DNA of 64,000 bases from Nisaea denitrificans DSM 18348. GTDB lineage: Bacteria; Pseudomonadota; Alphaproteobacteria; Thalassobaculales; Thalassobaculaceae. The position numbers were made by a program, and so were the translations under genes. Below, in pieces: positions 8,236 through 18,634 of this stretch. Position 1 is the first letter of the stretch, and each line of letters begins with the position of its first letter. Location: positions 1-64,000 of the forward strand of contig NZ_AUFM01000011.1 of the NCBI RefSeq assembly GCF_000426505.1, written 5' to 3'. The notes under the pieces were generated by a model. That model was not told where the DNA came from and searched no databases. It saw only the letters and a program-made list of their open reading frames with translations.

Positions 8236-9390
8236 ATGTCTGCCAACGACTACAACGATATCCGTGAAGCCGTGCAGGCTCTCTGCGCCGATTTTCCGCC
8301 GGAATATCATCGCGGGATCGACCAGAAGCGCGGCTATCCTGAAGAGTTTGTCGATGCCCTGACCAAGGCGGGCTGGATGGCCGCGCTGATCCCTGAAGAG
8401 TTCGGCGGGTCCGGCCTCGGCCTGACAGAAGCCTCCGTCATCATGGAGGAGATCAACCGGTCCGGCGGCAATTCCGGCGCCTGCCACGGCCAGATGTATA
8501 ATATGGGCACCCTGCTGCGGCACGGCTCCGACGCGCAGAAGCAGCTCTATCTGCCGAAAATCGCCAGCGGCGAGCTGCGCCTGCAGTCCATGGGCGTGAC
8601 CGAGCCGACGACAGGCACAGACACGACCAAGATCAAGACCAAGGCGGAGCGCAAGGGCGACCGCTATGTCATCAACGGTCAGAAGGTCTGGATCTCCCGC
8701 ATCCAGCATTCGGACCTGATGATCCTCTTGGCCCGGACCACGCCACTTGAGGATGTGGAGAAGAAGTCCGAGGGCATGTCGATCTTCATCGTTGATCTGC
8801 GCGAGGCCATCGGCAACGGCATGTCCGTGCAGCCGATCCCGAACATGGTGAACCACGAGACCAACGAGCTGTTCTTCGACAATCTGGAAATCCCGGTCGA
8901 GAACCTGATCGGCGAAGAGGGCAAGGGGTTCAAATACATCCTCGACGGCCTCAATGCCGAGCGCACGCTGATCGCAGCGGAATGCATCGGTGACGGCTAC
9001 TGGTTCATCGACAAGGTGACCGAGTACGTGAAGGAGCGGATCGTCTTCGGCCGCCCCATCGGGCAGAACCAGGGCGTGCAGTTCCCGATTGCCGAGGCCC
9101 ATATCGAGATCGAGGCCGCCAACCTGATGCGCTACGAGGCCTGCAAGCTGTTCGACGCGCACGAGCCATGCGGTGCGCAGGCCAACATGGCGAAGTACCT
9201 CGCGGCGAAAGCCTCCTGGGAAGCGGCCAATGCCTGCATCCAGTTCCATGGCGGCTTCGGCTTCGCCTGCGAATATGACGTCGAGCGCAAGTTCCGCGAA
9301 ACCCGGCTGTATCAAGTGGCTCCGATCTCGACCAACCTGATCCTGAGCTATGTCGCCGAGCACGTGCTCGGCATGCCCCGGTCGTTCTAA
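8236..9390 (+). CDS. Acyl-CoA dehydrogenase family flavoprotein
   Basis: A 384-residue FAD enzyme of the acyl-CoA dehydrogenase fold. It has the substrate/flavin loop MGVTEPTTGTDTTKIKT (about 119-135), VWISRIQHSDL, and the C-terminal helix region QFHGGFGFACEYDVERKFRE. The YEGT-type catalytic Glu is absent (the region reads LYQVAPIST). A Glu sits in GLNAERTLIAAE (E242), the position used by isovaleryl-CoA dehydrogenase. The start has GGAGAG seven bases upstream. It is the third gene of the LysR-flanked operon and should oxidise a CoA thioester made by the next gene product. Confidence 0.9.
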   Translation: MSANDYNDIREAVQALCADFPPEYHRGIDQKRGYPEEFVDALTKAGWMAALIPEEFGGSGLGLTEASVIMEEINRSGGNSGACHGQMYNMGTLLRHGSDAQKQLYLPKIASGELRLQSMGVTEPTTGTDTTKIKTKAERKGDRYVINGQKVWISRIQHSDLMILLARTTPLEDVEKKSEGMSIFIVDLREAIGNGMSVQPIPNMVNHETNELFFDNLEIPVENLIGEEGKGFKYILDGLNAERTLIAAECIGDGYWFIDKVTEYVKERIVFGRPIGQNQGVQFPIAEAHIEIEAANLMRYEACKLFDAHEPCGAQANMAKYLAAKASWEAANACIQFHGGFGFACEYDVERKFRETRLYQVAPISTNLILSYVAEHVLGMPRSF

Positions 9391-9400
9391 GGAACTGAAT

Positions 9401-10501
9401 ATGCGACTTCCTCTTGAAGGGCTGACCGTGCTTGCGCTTGAGCAGGCCGTGGCGGCGCCGTTCTGTACCGCGCGCCTTGCCGATGCGGGCGCCCGGGTGA
9501 TCAAGATCGAGCGGCCGGAGGGCGATTTCGCCCGAGGCTACGATGACGTGGCGAAGGGGCAGAGCAGCTATTTCGTCTGGCTCAATCGCGGCAAGGAGTC
9601 TGTGGTGCTCAACCTTGCCTCGGACGAGGGCAATGCCGAATTCCGGGAATTGGTCTCTCAAGCGGATATTCTGGTCCAGAATCTGAAGCCGGGTGCGCTG
9701 ACCCGGCTCGGTTTTCCGATCGAGGAGCTGCGCCGCACCTGTCCCCGCCTGATTACCCTCTCGATCAGCGGCTACGGCGACGAGGGGCCGCTTGCCGCGC
9801 GCAAGGCCTACGATCTGCTGATCCAGGCTGAATCCGGACTGTGCTCTATCACGGGCGGGGCCGAGGAGCTGGCACGGGTCGGCGTATCCATCGTGGATAT
9901 CGCAACCGGCCAGACCGCCCACGCGGCCATTCTGGAAGCTGTCATTGCCCGTTCGGTCAGCGGTGAGGGCGCGGACATCCGGATCTCGATGTTCGACGTG
10001 ATGGCCGACTGGATGACCGTACCGCTTCTTAATCACGAGGGCGGCAAGACCCCGAAACGGATGGGGCTCCGGCATCCATCCATCGCGCCTTATGGCGTGT
10101 TCGAGACGCGGGACGGCGTATCCCTTCTGATATCGATCCAGAGCGATAGAGAATGGGCCAGCCTGTGCCGTCATGTTCTCGGCGATGAGAGCGCTATCAC
10201 GGATGAGCGCTTTGCAATCAATGTTGTCCGGGTACAGAACCGGCCGGAGACGGATGGTCTTGTGGCCCGCACTTTCGCTGCAAACGACGCTGCTGCGCTG
10301 GAAGCAATGCTCGACGGCGCGGCCATTGCCTTTGCCAGGGTGAACGATACAGGCGCCCTGTCTTCCCACCCGCATTTGCGCCGGATTACCGTCGATACGC
10401 CGGAGGGGCCAGTCTCCTATCCAGCCCCGGCGGCGATCTTTATGGGCGCACCGCGCAGCTACGGCCCCGTTCCGGGGATTGGTGAGCGGCCCGGTATATA
10501 G
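9401..10501 (+). CDS. CaiB/BaiF family III CoA-transferase
   Basis: A 366-residue family III CoA-transferase that moves CoA between carboxylic acids. It opens with PLEGLTVLALEQAVAAPFCTARLADAGA, then VIKIERPEGDF, and the likely catalytic Asp lies in VSIVDIATG (D166). ATG 9401 has AAGGA at 7-8 bases, while an earlier in-frame ATG lies inside the dehydrogenase gene. It ends the operon and probably activates the acid later oxidised by the adjacent dehydrogenase. Confidence 0.9.
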   Translation: MRLPLEGLTVLALEQAVAAPFCTARLADAGARVIKIERPEGDFARGYDDVAKGQSSYFVWLNRGKESVVLNLASDEGNAEFRELVSQADILVQNLKPGALTRLGFPIEELRRTCPRLITLSISGYGDEGPLAARKAYDLLIQAESGLCSITGGAEELARVGVSIVDIATGQTAHAAILEAVIARSVSGEGADIRISMFDVMADWMTVPLLNHEGGKTPKRMGLRHPSIAPYGVFETRDGVSLLISIQSDREWASLCRHVLGDESAITDERFAINVVRVQNRPETDGLVARTFAANDAAALEAMLDGAAIAFARVNDTGALSSHPHLRRITVDTPEGPVSYPAPAAIFMGAPRSYGPVPGIGERPGI

Positions 10502-10513
10502 GCAGCACACGTC

Positions 10514-10556
10514 TTGCGAATTCCTGGCACGAAGTGCTATTAGGAATCATTCGCAA
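10514..10556. promoter_or_regulatory. Inverted repeat upstream of the FecI-type sigma gene
   Basis: TTGCGAA (10514-10520) and TTCGCAA (10550-10556) form an inverted repeat, with AGGAATCATT just before the right arm. ATCATT recalls half of a Fur site. The repeat lies 65 nt before the iron-type sigma factor, so iron control is plausible but unproven. Confidence 0.35.
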
Positions 10557-10620
10557 AAACCGGGCGATCCGGAACGAGGCAGTTTGCGGATGAAGCGATT
10601 TCCCATCCGGATGGTGTCTG

Positions 10621-11145
10621 TTGGCGGCCCAGAATAATCTTGAACGGCTTTATGCAGCGCATCGCGGTGACCTTGTTACCTATGCCGGCCGCATATTGGG
10701 GGACCGAACGCAGGCGGAAGACGTCGTGCAGGAGGCTTACCTGCGCTATTCGTCACGGAATGCGGAACACGCGATTGACGAGCCACTCGCATATTTTTAT
10801 CGGATTGTCAGAAACCTTTGTCTGGACTTCAAGCGAGCCAAGGTCCGCGATCTGGAGAAAAAGCATCTGCTTTCGCATGCTCTCGGATTGCTTGAGGGCG
10901 TGCGCGACAGTTCGGTCTCTCCTGAAGCCGAAGCCAGTGCCCGGCAGGAGTTGCTGCACGTCTCAAACGCTATCGCTGAATTGCCGGACCGGACACGCCT
11001 GGCTTTCGAGTTGCATCGTCTGGAGGGATATTCCTTCCGGGAGGTCGCTCTTGAACTGGGTATCTCCGTTGGTCTCGCGCATTTACTGATTGCCCAGGCG
11101 ATTGACCATTGCCGTCAGCGGGCTGGCCGAAATAATGAGTTTTGA
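10621..11145 (+). CDS. ECF RNA polymerase sigma factor, FecI type
   Basis: A 174-residue ECF sigma factor. Region 2 includes DRTQAEDVVQEAYLRYS and EPLAYFYRIVRNLCLDFKR; region 4 is the helix-turn-helix LPDRTRLAFELHRLEGYSFR, then EVALELGISVG. No in-frame ATG exists upstream, so TTG is the likely start. A FecR-like gene and a TonB-dependent receptor with an N-terminal signalling domain follow, the standard FecI-FecR-FecA surface-signalling order. Confidence 0.9.
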   Translation: MAAQNNLERLYAAHRGDLVTYAGRILGDRTQAEDVVQEAYLRYSSRNAEHAIDEPLAYFYRIVRNLCLDFKRAKVRDLEKKHLLSHALGLLEGVRDSSVSPEAEASARQELLHVSNAIAELPDRTRLAFELHRLEGYSFREVALELGISVGLAHLLIAQAIDHCRQRAGRNNEF

Positions 11146-11256
11146 ACATGTGGGCCAGCATGACGTCTAAAAATATGAGACCCGCGTCTATGCGAAATGG
11201 CCAAAGCAGAGTTCTAGGCGCGGAGAGCGGCAATGCGCGCATGAGAGAGCCTGATA

Positions 11257-12273
11257 ATGGAAAATAGACAGCGAGAATGGGGGGCAAGCGAATGGCTTGT
11301 TGCCTTGCTCGACGGGCCAGGCGATCAGGCGCTAGAGGCGGAATTTTCCGATTGGCTGGCAATGGACGAGCGGCGCCCCTCCGAATGGGCGGACGCTGTC
11401 AGTACCTATCGCGAAATGGGAATGGTCTCGCCGCGTTTCGTTTCGCCGCACTCTGGAACGGAAGACGATGGCCAGGCCGGTGTCTCTGGCGCGGATGTCG
11501 TCAGGATGACGTCGAGCGTTGCGAGCCGCTCCCGTCAGGGCTTCCGTCTGGGTCGCCGGGCCGTGATCGCGGTTACGGCATTGGCGGCATGTGTCGTGGC
11601 GATGCTGATTGCCCCGGATCTCTTGCTCGGCCTGCGCGCGGATTTCACTACCGGAACGGCGGAACTTCGAAAGATCGAGCTTGCCGATGGCAGCATCGTC
11701 CGACTTGCGCCGGAAAGCGCGATCACGGTCGATCTGTCCGGCGCTGAACGCCGGTTGGAGCTGTTGCGCGGGATCGCGTTCCTGGAAGTTGCGCCGGACA
11801 CCAAGCATCCGTTTCTGGCCGGAATGGATATCGCTGAAGCCCGGGTCGTGGGAACCGCATTCGAGCTTGCCGAGGTGCGCGGAAAGGATGTTGTCACGGT
11901 GCGTGAAGGACATGTCAGGGTCGCGCCGAAAGCTTTCTCCGATCCGTCGTTGGCGGATTTGCACGCCGGTGACCGGGCGACGGTATCGGCCGATGGCTCC
12001 ATGGCTCGGTCCCGGCTGACGCCCGATCAGGTGGCTCCATGGATTGATGGCTATCTGGTTGCACAGGATCGTTCCGTGGCCGATGTGGTCGATGACCTGC
12101 GGCGTTACTATGGCGGTCTGGTCCTGTTGCGCGGCGCCACTCTTCCAGCCCGGCACCTCACCGGGATCTATAGCCTGTCGGATCCGGTTGCCGCGCTGGA
12201 ACTCATCGCGGCTTCACAGGATGCGGTTCTGACGCGGCTGTCTCCTTGGATCGTCGTAATATCGGAAAGCTGA
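11257..12273 (+). CDS. FecR-family anti-sigma/sigma-regulator protein
   Basis: A 338-residue FecR-like protein. Residues 11-60 are the DUF4880-type cytosolic domain (EWLVALLDGPGDQALEAEFSDW). A single membrane helix lies at about 102-120 (AVIAVTALAACVVAMLIAP). The periplasmic FecR domain follows (ADFTTGTAELRKIELADGSI, then VRLAPESAI, and LRGIAFLEVAPDTKHPF). It should relay the liganded state of the downstream receptor to the upstream sigma factor. The 111 nt before it hold no other gene. Confidence 0.9.
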   Translation: MENRQREWGASEWLVALLDGPGDQALEAEFSDWLAMDERRPSEWADAVSTYREMGMVSPRFVSPHSGTEDDGQAGVSGADVVRMTSSVASRSRQGFRLGRRAVIAVTALAACVVAMLIAPDLLLGLRADFTTGTAELRKIELADGSIVRLAPESAITVDLSGAERRLELLRGIAFLEVAPDTKHPFLAGMDIAEARVVGTAFELAEVRGKDVVTVREGHVRVAPKAFSDPSLADLHAGDRATVSADGSMARSRLTPDQVAPWIDGYLVAQDRSVADVVDDLRRYYGGLVLLRGATLPARHLTGIYSLSDPVAALELIAASQDAVLTRLSPWIVVISES

Positions 12274-12416
12274 AGCCGAGAGGCCGTTTTCCCGACGCCC
12301 GAAATTATTTTTGAACATACCGCCCACTCCCCAGTCATACATGTGACGCTTAGATGCGACTTAGTCGCAATTGCAGGCGCTGCCGGGTTTGGCGCGCCGG
12401 AAATACCGGGGGAAGA

Positions 12417-14669
12417 ATGACGGCCGAAAGTTCGAATATTCATCAAAAGGCAGTGTTGCTGGCGGCGTTGGGACTAACGTTCGGCCTGTCGCTGGCGGGG
12501 CAGGGGATAGCCCAGGCCCAGACCAGCCAGCAGGGCAGTGCCCAGGCCGGCATGGCAGTACACCAGTTCAGCATTTCTTCGCAGGATCTTGCCAGTGCCC
12601 TGACCGCATTCGGTCGGCAGAGCGGCATCCAGGTTTCCTCGAACAGCGATCTCGTGCACGGGGTGAGCACGCAAGGTGTCTCCGGCGCGCTGCCGGTCGC
12701 CGAGGCAATGACGCGTCTGCTCGACGGGACGGGCCTCCGGTTTCAGATGCAAGGTGGCGGTATCGTCATTCTGGGGATGCAGAGTGGAGATACCGGGGTC
12801 GCGCTTGATCCGGTCGTGGTTGTAGGCCGCTCCGGCTCGGACCGCCATGCAGGCGCCGCCGACCGGGAGAACTCGCTCTATATCACGCGGCAGGACCTGG
12901 AGCGCCGCAACCCGGCCAATATCCGGGATGTGTTCGCCGGCGAATCTTCCGTCTCCGTCGGCGGGGCTATCCCGCTGAGCCAGAAGGTCTATGTGAACGG
13001 CATCGAGGAAACCAATCTGGCGGTGTCGATCGACGGTGCCCGGCAGAACAACAAGGTATTCCACCACAACGGCACCAACCTGATCGATCCGAGCCTGCTC
13101 AAGGCCGTCCGCATCGAACCTGGTGTCGCCGCAGCGGATGCGGGCCCAGGCGCACTTGGCGGGGCTATCATCTATGAGACGGTTGATGCGGCGGATATGC
13201 TCGCACCCGGTCAGGATGTCGGAGGTTTCGCATCGGTCAGCTACGATACGAATGGCGAGACCTTCATCAATGACAACTCGGTCTACGGTCGCTCCGGCGG
13301 TTTCGAGGCGTTGGGATACTTCAAGTGGGGCGAGGGCGATAATTATGATGGCGGGGATGGCGATGAAGTGCCGGGCTCCGGCACGTCACTGCGCACGCTC
13401 CTTGCCAAGGGCGCCTATGAATCCCAGTCGGGGCACCGGATCGAGATTTCCGGTGAGAGGGTCCATGACGATGCAAATCGGCCTTATCGGGCAAATATCG
13501 GCAGGCTGACGAACCGGAACGAGCCGGCCGAGCGGATCTATGACCTGGAGCGCCAAAACTATCGGCTGAGCTACAGCACACCTGATGCGGACGGCTTCTG
13601 GGACCCGACCTTTGTGCTCGGATATGGCGTGACGACCCTCGGCGTCCCCGTTCCCTACGGCAGTGAAGGTGAAACCGGCAGTCTCTCAGGCTCGTTTGAG
13701 AACGATCTGAATTTCGGAACGGGCAACACGGTCACGGTCGGCGTCGATTTCTATGACGACAAGGCGAAGTATGAAGACCCCTCCGACCAGATGGACGAGC
13801 AGGCGCGCAATCTGGGTGCCTATGCCCAGGCTCGGCTGACACCGATGGAGGCGCTGCGGGTTTCCTTTGGTGCCCGGGCCGACAAGCAATGGTTCGAGGG
13901 CCTGGACGGTACCGAGCTCGATAATGGCGGCCTCAGCGGCAATGTCTCAGCGGCTTATGACGCGACGGACTTCCTGACAGTGCGCGGTGGATACTCGTCG
14001 GTCTGGGGCGGAATCTCGCTCGCCGAGAACTTCATCATGAACCCGGGCTGGAATTATGATGGAGGCATCGACCCCGTGCGTGCCGAGAACGTCACGGCCG
14101 GGTTCGATATTGCCTATGAAGGCTTCACATTCGGGGCCGGGGTTTTCCACAGTGACTTCTCTGATGCCCGCGATCCGACATATCGCGGCGGACCGACCCT
14201 GACGACGGATTTCGAAACCAAGGGGTATAACCTGTCGGCCGGTTATAGCTGGGGGCCTGGATTTGTCCGCGTGAGCTATACGGACAGCGAGATCGAGGTC
14301 GATGGCAATCCGGCAAGTTCAGACGCGACCCAATATCTGGGCGCGCCATTGGGGCAGATCATCTCGCTTGAGGCCGCGCACCTGTTTGAAACTGCCGGCG
14401 TTCGGGTCGGCGGCGCAGTGGACATGGCCCTGGAGAATTCGGATACGGAAGATGCGGGCGGTCAGGCACTCGGAGCCTATGAGGTCGTGAGCCTTTTCGG
14501 CGAGTACCAGCCGGACTTCGCGCAGTATCTCCTGGTCAGGCTTGAGGCGAACAATCTGTTCGACGAAACCTATTCCGACCGGGCGACCTACGGCCAGGAC
14601 TTCACAAATGTGCAGCCTCTGCTCGAACAGGGCCGTAGTTTCCTGCTCAAGGTCCGGGCGACATTCTAG
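12417..14669 (+). CDS. TonB-dependent outer-membrane receptor with STN signalling domain
   Basis: A 750-residue TonB-dependent receptor. A signal peptide covers about 1-35 (ending AQA), and the secretin/TonB short N-terminal domain about 47-100 (FSISSQDLASALTAFGRQSG). The plug follows to about 240, with NGIEETNLAVSIDGARQNNK and EPGVAAADAGPGALGGAIIY. A beta barrel ends in the C-terminal Phe of FLLKVRATF. ATG 12417 follows GGGGGAAG; an in-frame ATG 63 bases upstream would spoil the signal peptide. The ligand is probably an iron chelate or heme, inferred from the sigma/anti-sigma pair. Confidence 0.92.
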   Translation: MTAESSNIHQKAVLLAALGLTFGLSLAGQGIAQAQTSQQGSAQAGMAVHQFSISSQDLASALTAFGRQSGIQVSSNSDLVHGVSTQGVSGALPVAEAMTRLLDGTGLRFQMQGGGIVILGMQSGDTGVALDPVVVVGRSGSDRHAGAADRENSLYITRQDLERRNPANIRDVFAGESSVSVGGAIPLSQKVYVNGIEETNLAVSIDGARQNNKVFHHNGTNLIDPSLLKAVRIEPGVAAADAGPGALGGAIIYETVDAADMLAPGQDVGGFASVSYDTNGETFINDNSVYGRSGGFEALGYFKWGEGDNYDGGDGDEVPGSGTSLRTLLAKGAYESQSGHRIEISGERVHDDANRPYRANIGRLTNRNEPAERIYDLERQNYRLSYSTPDADGFWDPTFVLGYGVTTLGVPVPYGSEGETGSLSGSFENDLNFGTGNTVTVGVDFYDDKAKYEDPSDQMDEQARNLGAYAQARLTPMEALRVSFGARADKQWFEGLDGTELDNGGLSGNVSAAYDATDFLTVRGGYSSVWGGISLAENFIMNPGWNYDGGIDPVRAENVTAGFDIAYEGFTFGAGVFHSDFSDARDPTYRGGPTLTTDFETKGYNLSAGYSWGPGFVRVSYTDSEIEVDGNPASSDATQYLGAPLGQIISLEAAHLFETAGVRVGGAVDMALENSDTEDAGGQALGAYEVVSLFGEYQPDFAQYLLVRLEANNLFDETYSDRATYGQDFTNVQPLLEQGRSFLLKVRATF

Positions 14670-14751
14670 GAAAGGCCGGCTCAGAGAGACAGAACGCTAC
14701 ATGTGTCTGATTCTGTTCAGCGCCTGACACTGAGTAGCGCTGCTTCGACCT

Positions 14752-17272
<2,521 letters not shown>

Positions 17273-17299
17273 TCGCGCGTCTCTCTGAAACCTGATACG

Positions 17300-17331
17300 G
17301 GCCCCGCAGCAGATCATGCTGCGGGGCTTTT
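17300..17331 (+). terminator. Rho-independent terminator after katG
   Basis: GCCCCGCAGCA pairs with TGCTGCGGGGC over an 11-bp stem with a 5-nt loop, followed by TTTTT. This is a very strong terminator 27 nt past the katG stop. Confidence 0.92.
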
Positions 17332-17542
17332 TCAATTTATGATCCAGTCCGGCGGGGGAATGTCTCCGGTCGCTATGTTTTCGCTTTCCCTCGCGGGTTA
17401 CTCTGGATTGATTATCGCGAAAATCGGGTGAAATCACTCCAATTCATTAAGAATTTATTGCGCCGCAATATATCAGCGGGCACGCTTCGCGACGTTTTGC
17501 ACCAGGGGGGTGCTCTGTCTTGCGCGAAGTGGAGAATGAATA

Positions 17543-18547
17543 ATGAAGTTTCGAATTAGGGCGTTTGTCGCCGCCTTTATCGCCATCGTAGGGATTGCGG
17601 GCATTATCGCTCCGTCCTACGCCCAAGACATGAAGTTTTGGCGGATCGGCACCGGTGGCGCCGGTGGCACCTACTATCCGATCGGTGGCCTGATCGCGAA
17701 CGCGATTTCCAACCCGCCAGGCTCGCGGCCCTGCGACAAGGGCGGAAGCTGCGGCGTCCCGGGCCTCGTCGCCATTGCGGTTTCGACCAATGCGTCCGTT
17801 GCCAATGTGAACGCCATCGATGCAGGCCAGCTTGATGCCGGTCTTGCCGGCGCCCAGAGCGTGACCCAGGGCTTTAACGGCGAAGGCAAGTTTGTCGGCG
17901 CCAAAAAAGACAAGATCCGGATGATCGCCAATCTCTATCCGGAAGACATGCACCTTGTCCTGCCGAAAGGCACAAAGCTGGGCAGCCTGAAGGATCTGGC
18001 TGGCAAGAAGGTCGGTGTCGCGGCCGCCGGTTCGGGAACCCAGGTTTCCGTGCGGATGATCCTCAAGCACTACGATATCAAGGCTGACGAGCTTGAACTG
18101 AACCTGGGCCAGAGCACCCAGCGTCTGGCCGACGGTCAGATCGATGCCTTCTTCTATGCAGGCGGCACCCCGTTCGCGGCGCTGATCCAGCTTGGCTCGA
18201 CCAAGGGCTTCGAGCTCTACACCTTCTCCGAGGAAGAGCGCAAAGAGATCAACTCGATCATCCCTTATTATGTCGAGTCCCTGATCCCGGCCGGTACCTA
18301 CCAGAACATCACCTACGATGTGCCGACCGTTGCCGTCAGCGGCCAGCTGATCACCGGCGCCAATCAGCCCGAAGAGCTGGTGTACGAGATCACCAAGGCT
18401 CTGTGGAACAAGAACACCCGCAAGCTGCTCGACAAGGGGCACGCCAAGGGCAAGCAGATCGTGCTTGAAACCGCCCTCAAGGGCGTCCTGATCCCGGTCC
18501 ACCCGGGTGCGGAGAAGTTCTACAAGGAAGTCGGCCTTATCAAATAA
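17543..18547 (+). CDS. TAXI-family TRAP transporter solute-binding protein
   Basis: A 334-residue periplasmic binding protein of the TAXI type. A signal peptide spans about 1-28 (ending SYAQ). The mature protein begins MKFWRIGTGGAGGTYYPIGG, the family signature for ligand contact, and LAGKKVGVAAAGSGTQVSVR follows mid-protein. The paired fused permease lies 87 nt downstream, beyond an intervening hairpin. TAXI systems take up small dicarboxylates or amino acids using an ion gradient. The ligand here is unknown. Confidence 0.93.
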   Translation: MKFRIRAFVAAFIAIVGIAGIIAPSYAQDMKFWRIGTGGAGGTYYPIGGLIANAISNPPGSRPCDKGGSCGVPGLVAIAVSTNASVANVNAIDAGQLDAGLAGAQSVTQGFNGEGKFVGAKKDKIRMIANLYPEDMHLVLPKGTKLGSLKDLAGKKVGVAAAGSGTQVSVRMILKHYDIKADELELNLGQSTQRLADGQIDAFFYAGGTPFAALIQLGSTKGFELYTFSEEERKEINSIIPYYVESLIPAGTYQNITYDVPTVAVSGQLITGANQPEELVYEITKALWNKNTRKLLDKGHAKGKQIVLETALKGVLIPVHPGAEKFYKEVGLIK

Positions 18548-18557
18548 GGACCGTTAG

Positions 18558-18600
18558 CGGAGACAGGCGCGGATTGCCCTGTCTCCGTTTTTCTTTTTTC
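18558..18600 (+). terminator. Intercistronic terminator/attenuator between TRAP genes
   Basis: CGGAGACAGG and CCTGTCTCCG form a 10-bp stem followed by TTTTTCTTTTTT. It stands between the binding protein and its permease, so most transcripts probably end here, giving excess binding protein over permease. Confidence 0.85.
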
Positions 18601-18634
18601 CATTTATCAGAATCACTGAAAGTCCGGACAGAGC

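Noticed and set aside
9005-10510. Open frame of about 500 codons antisense to the CoA-transferase gene
   Set aside because: The sense strand carries a complete, motif-bearing enzyme, while the antisense product has shadow-like composition.
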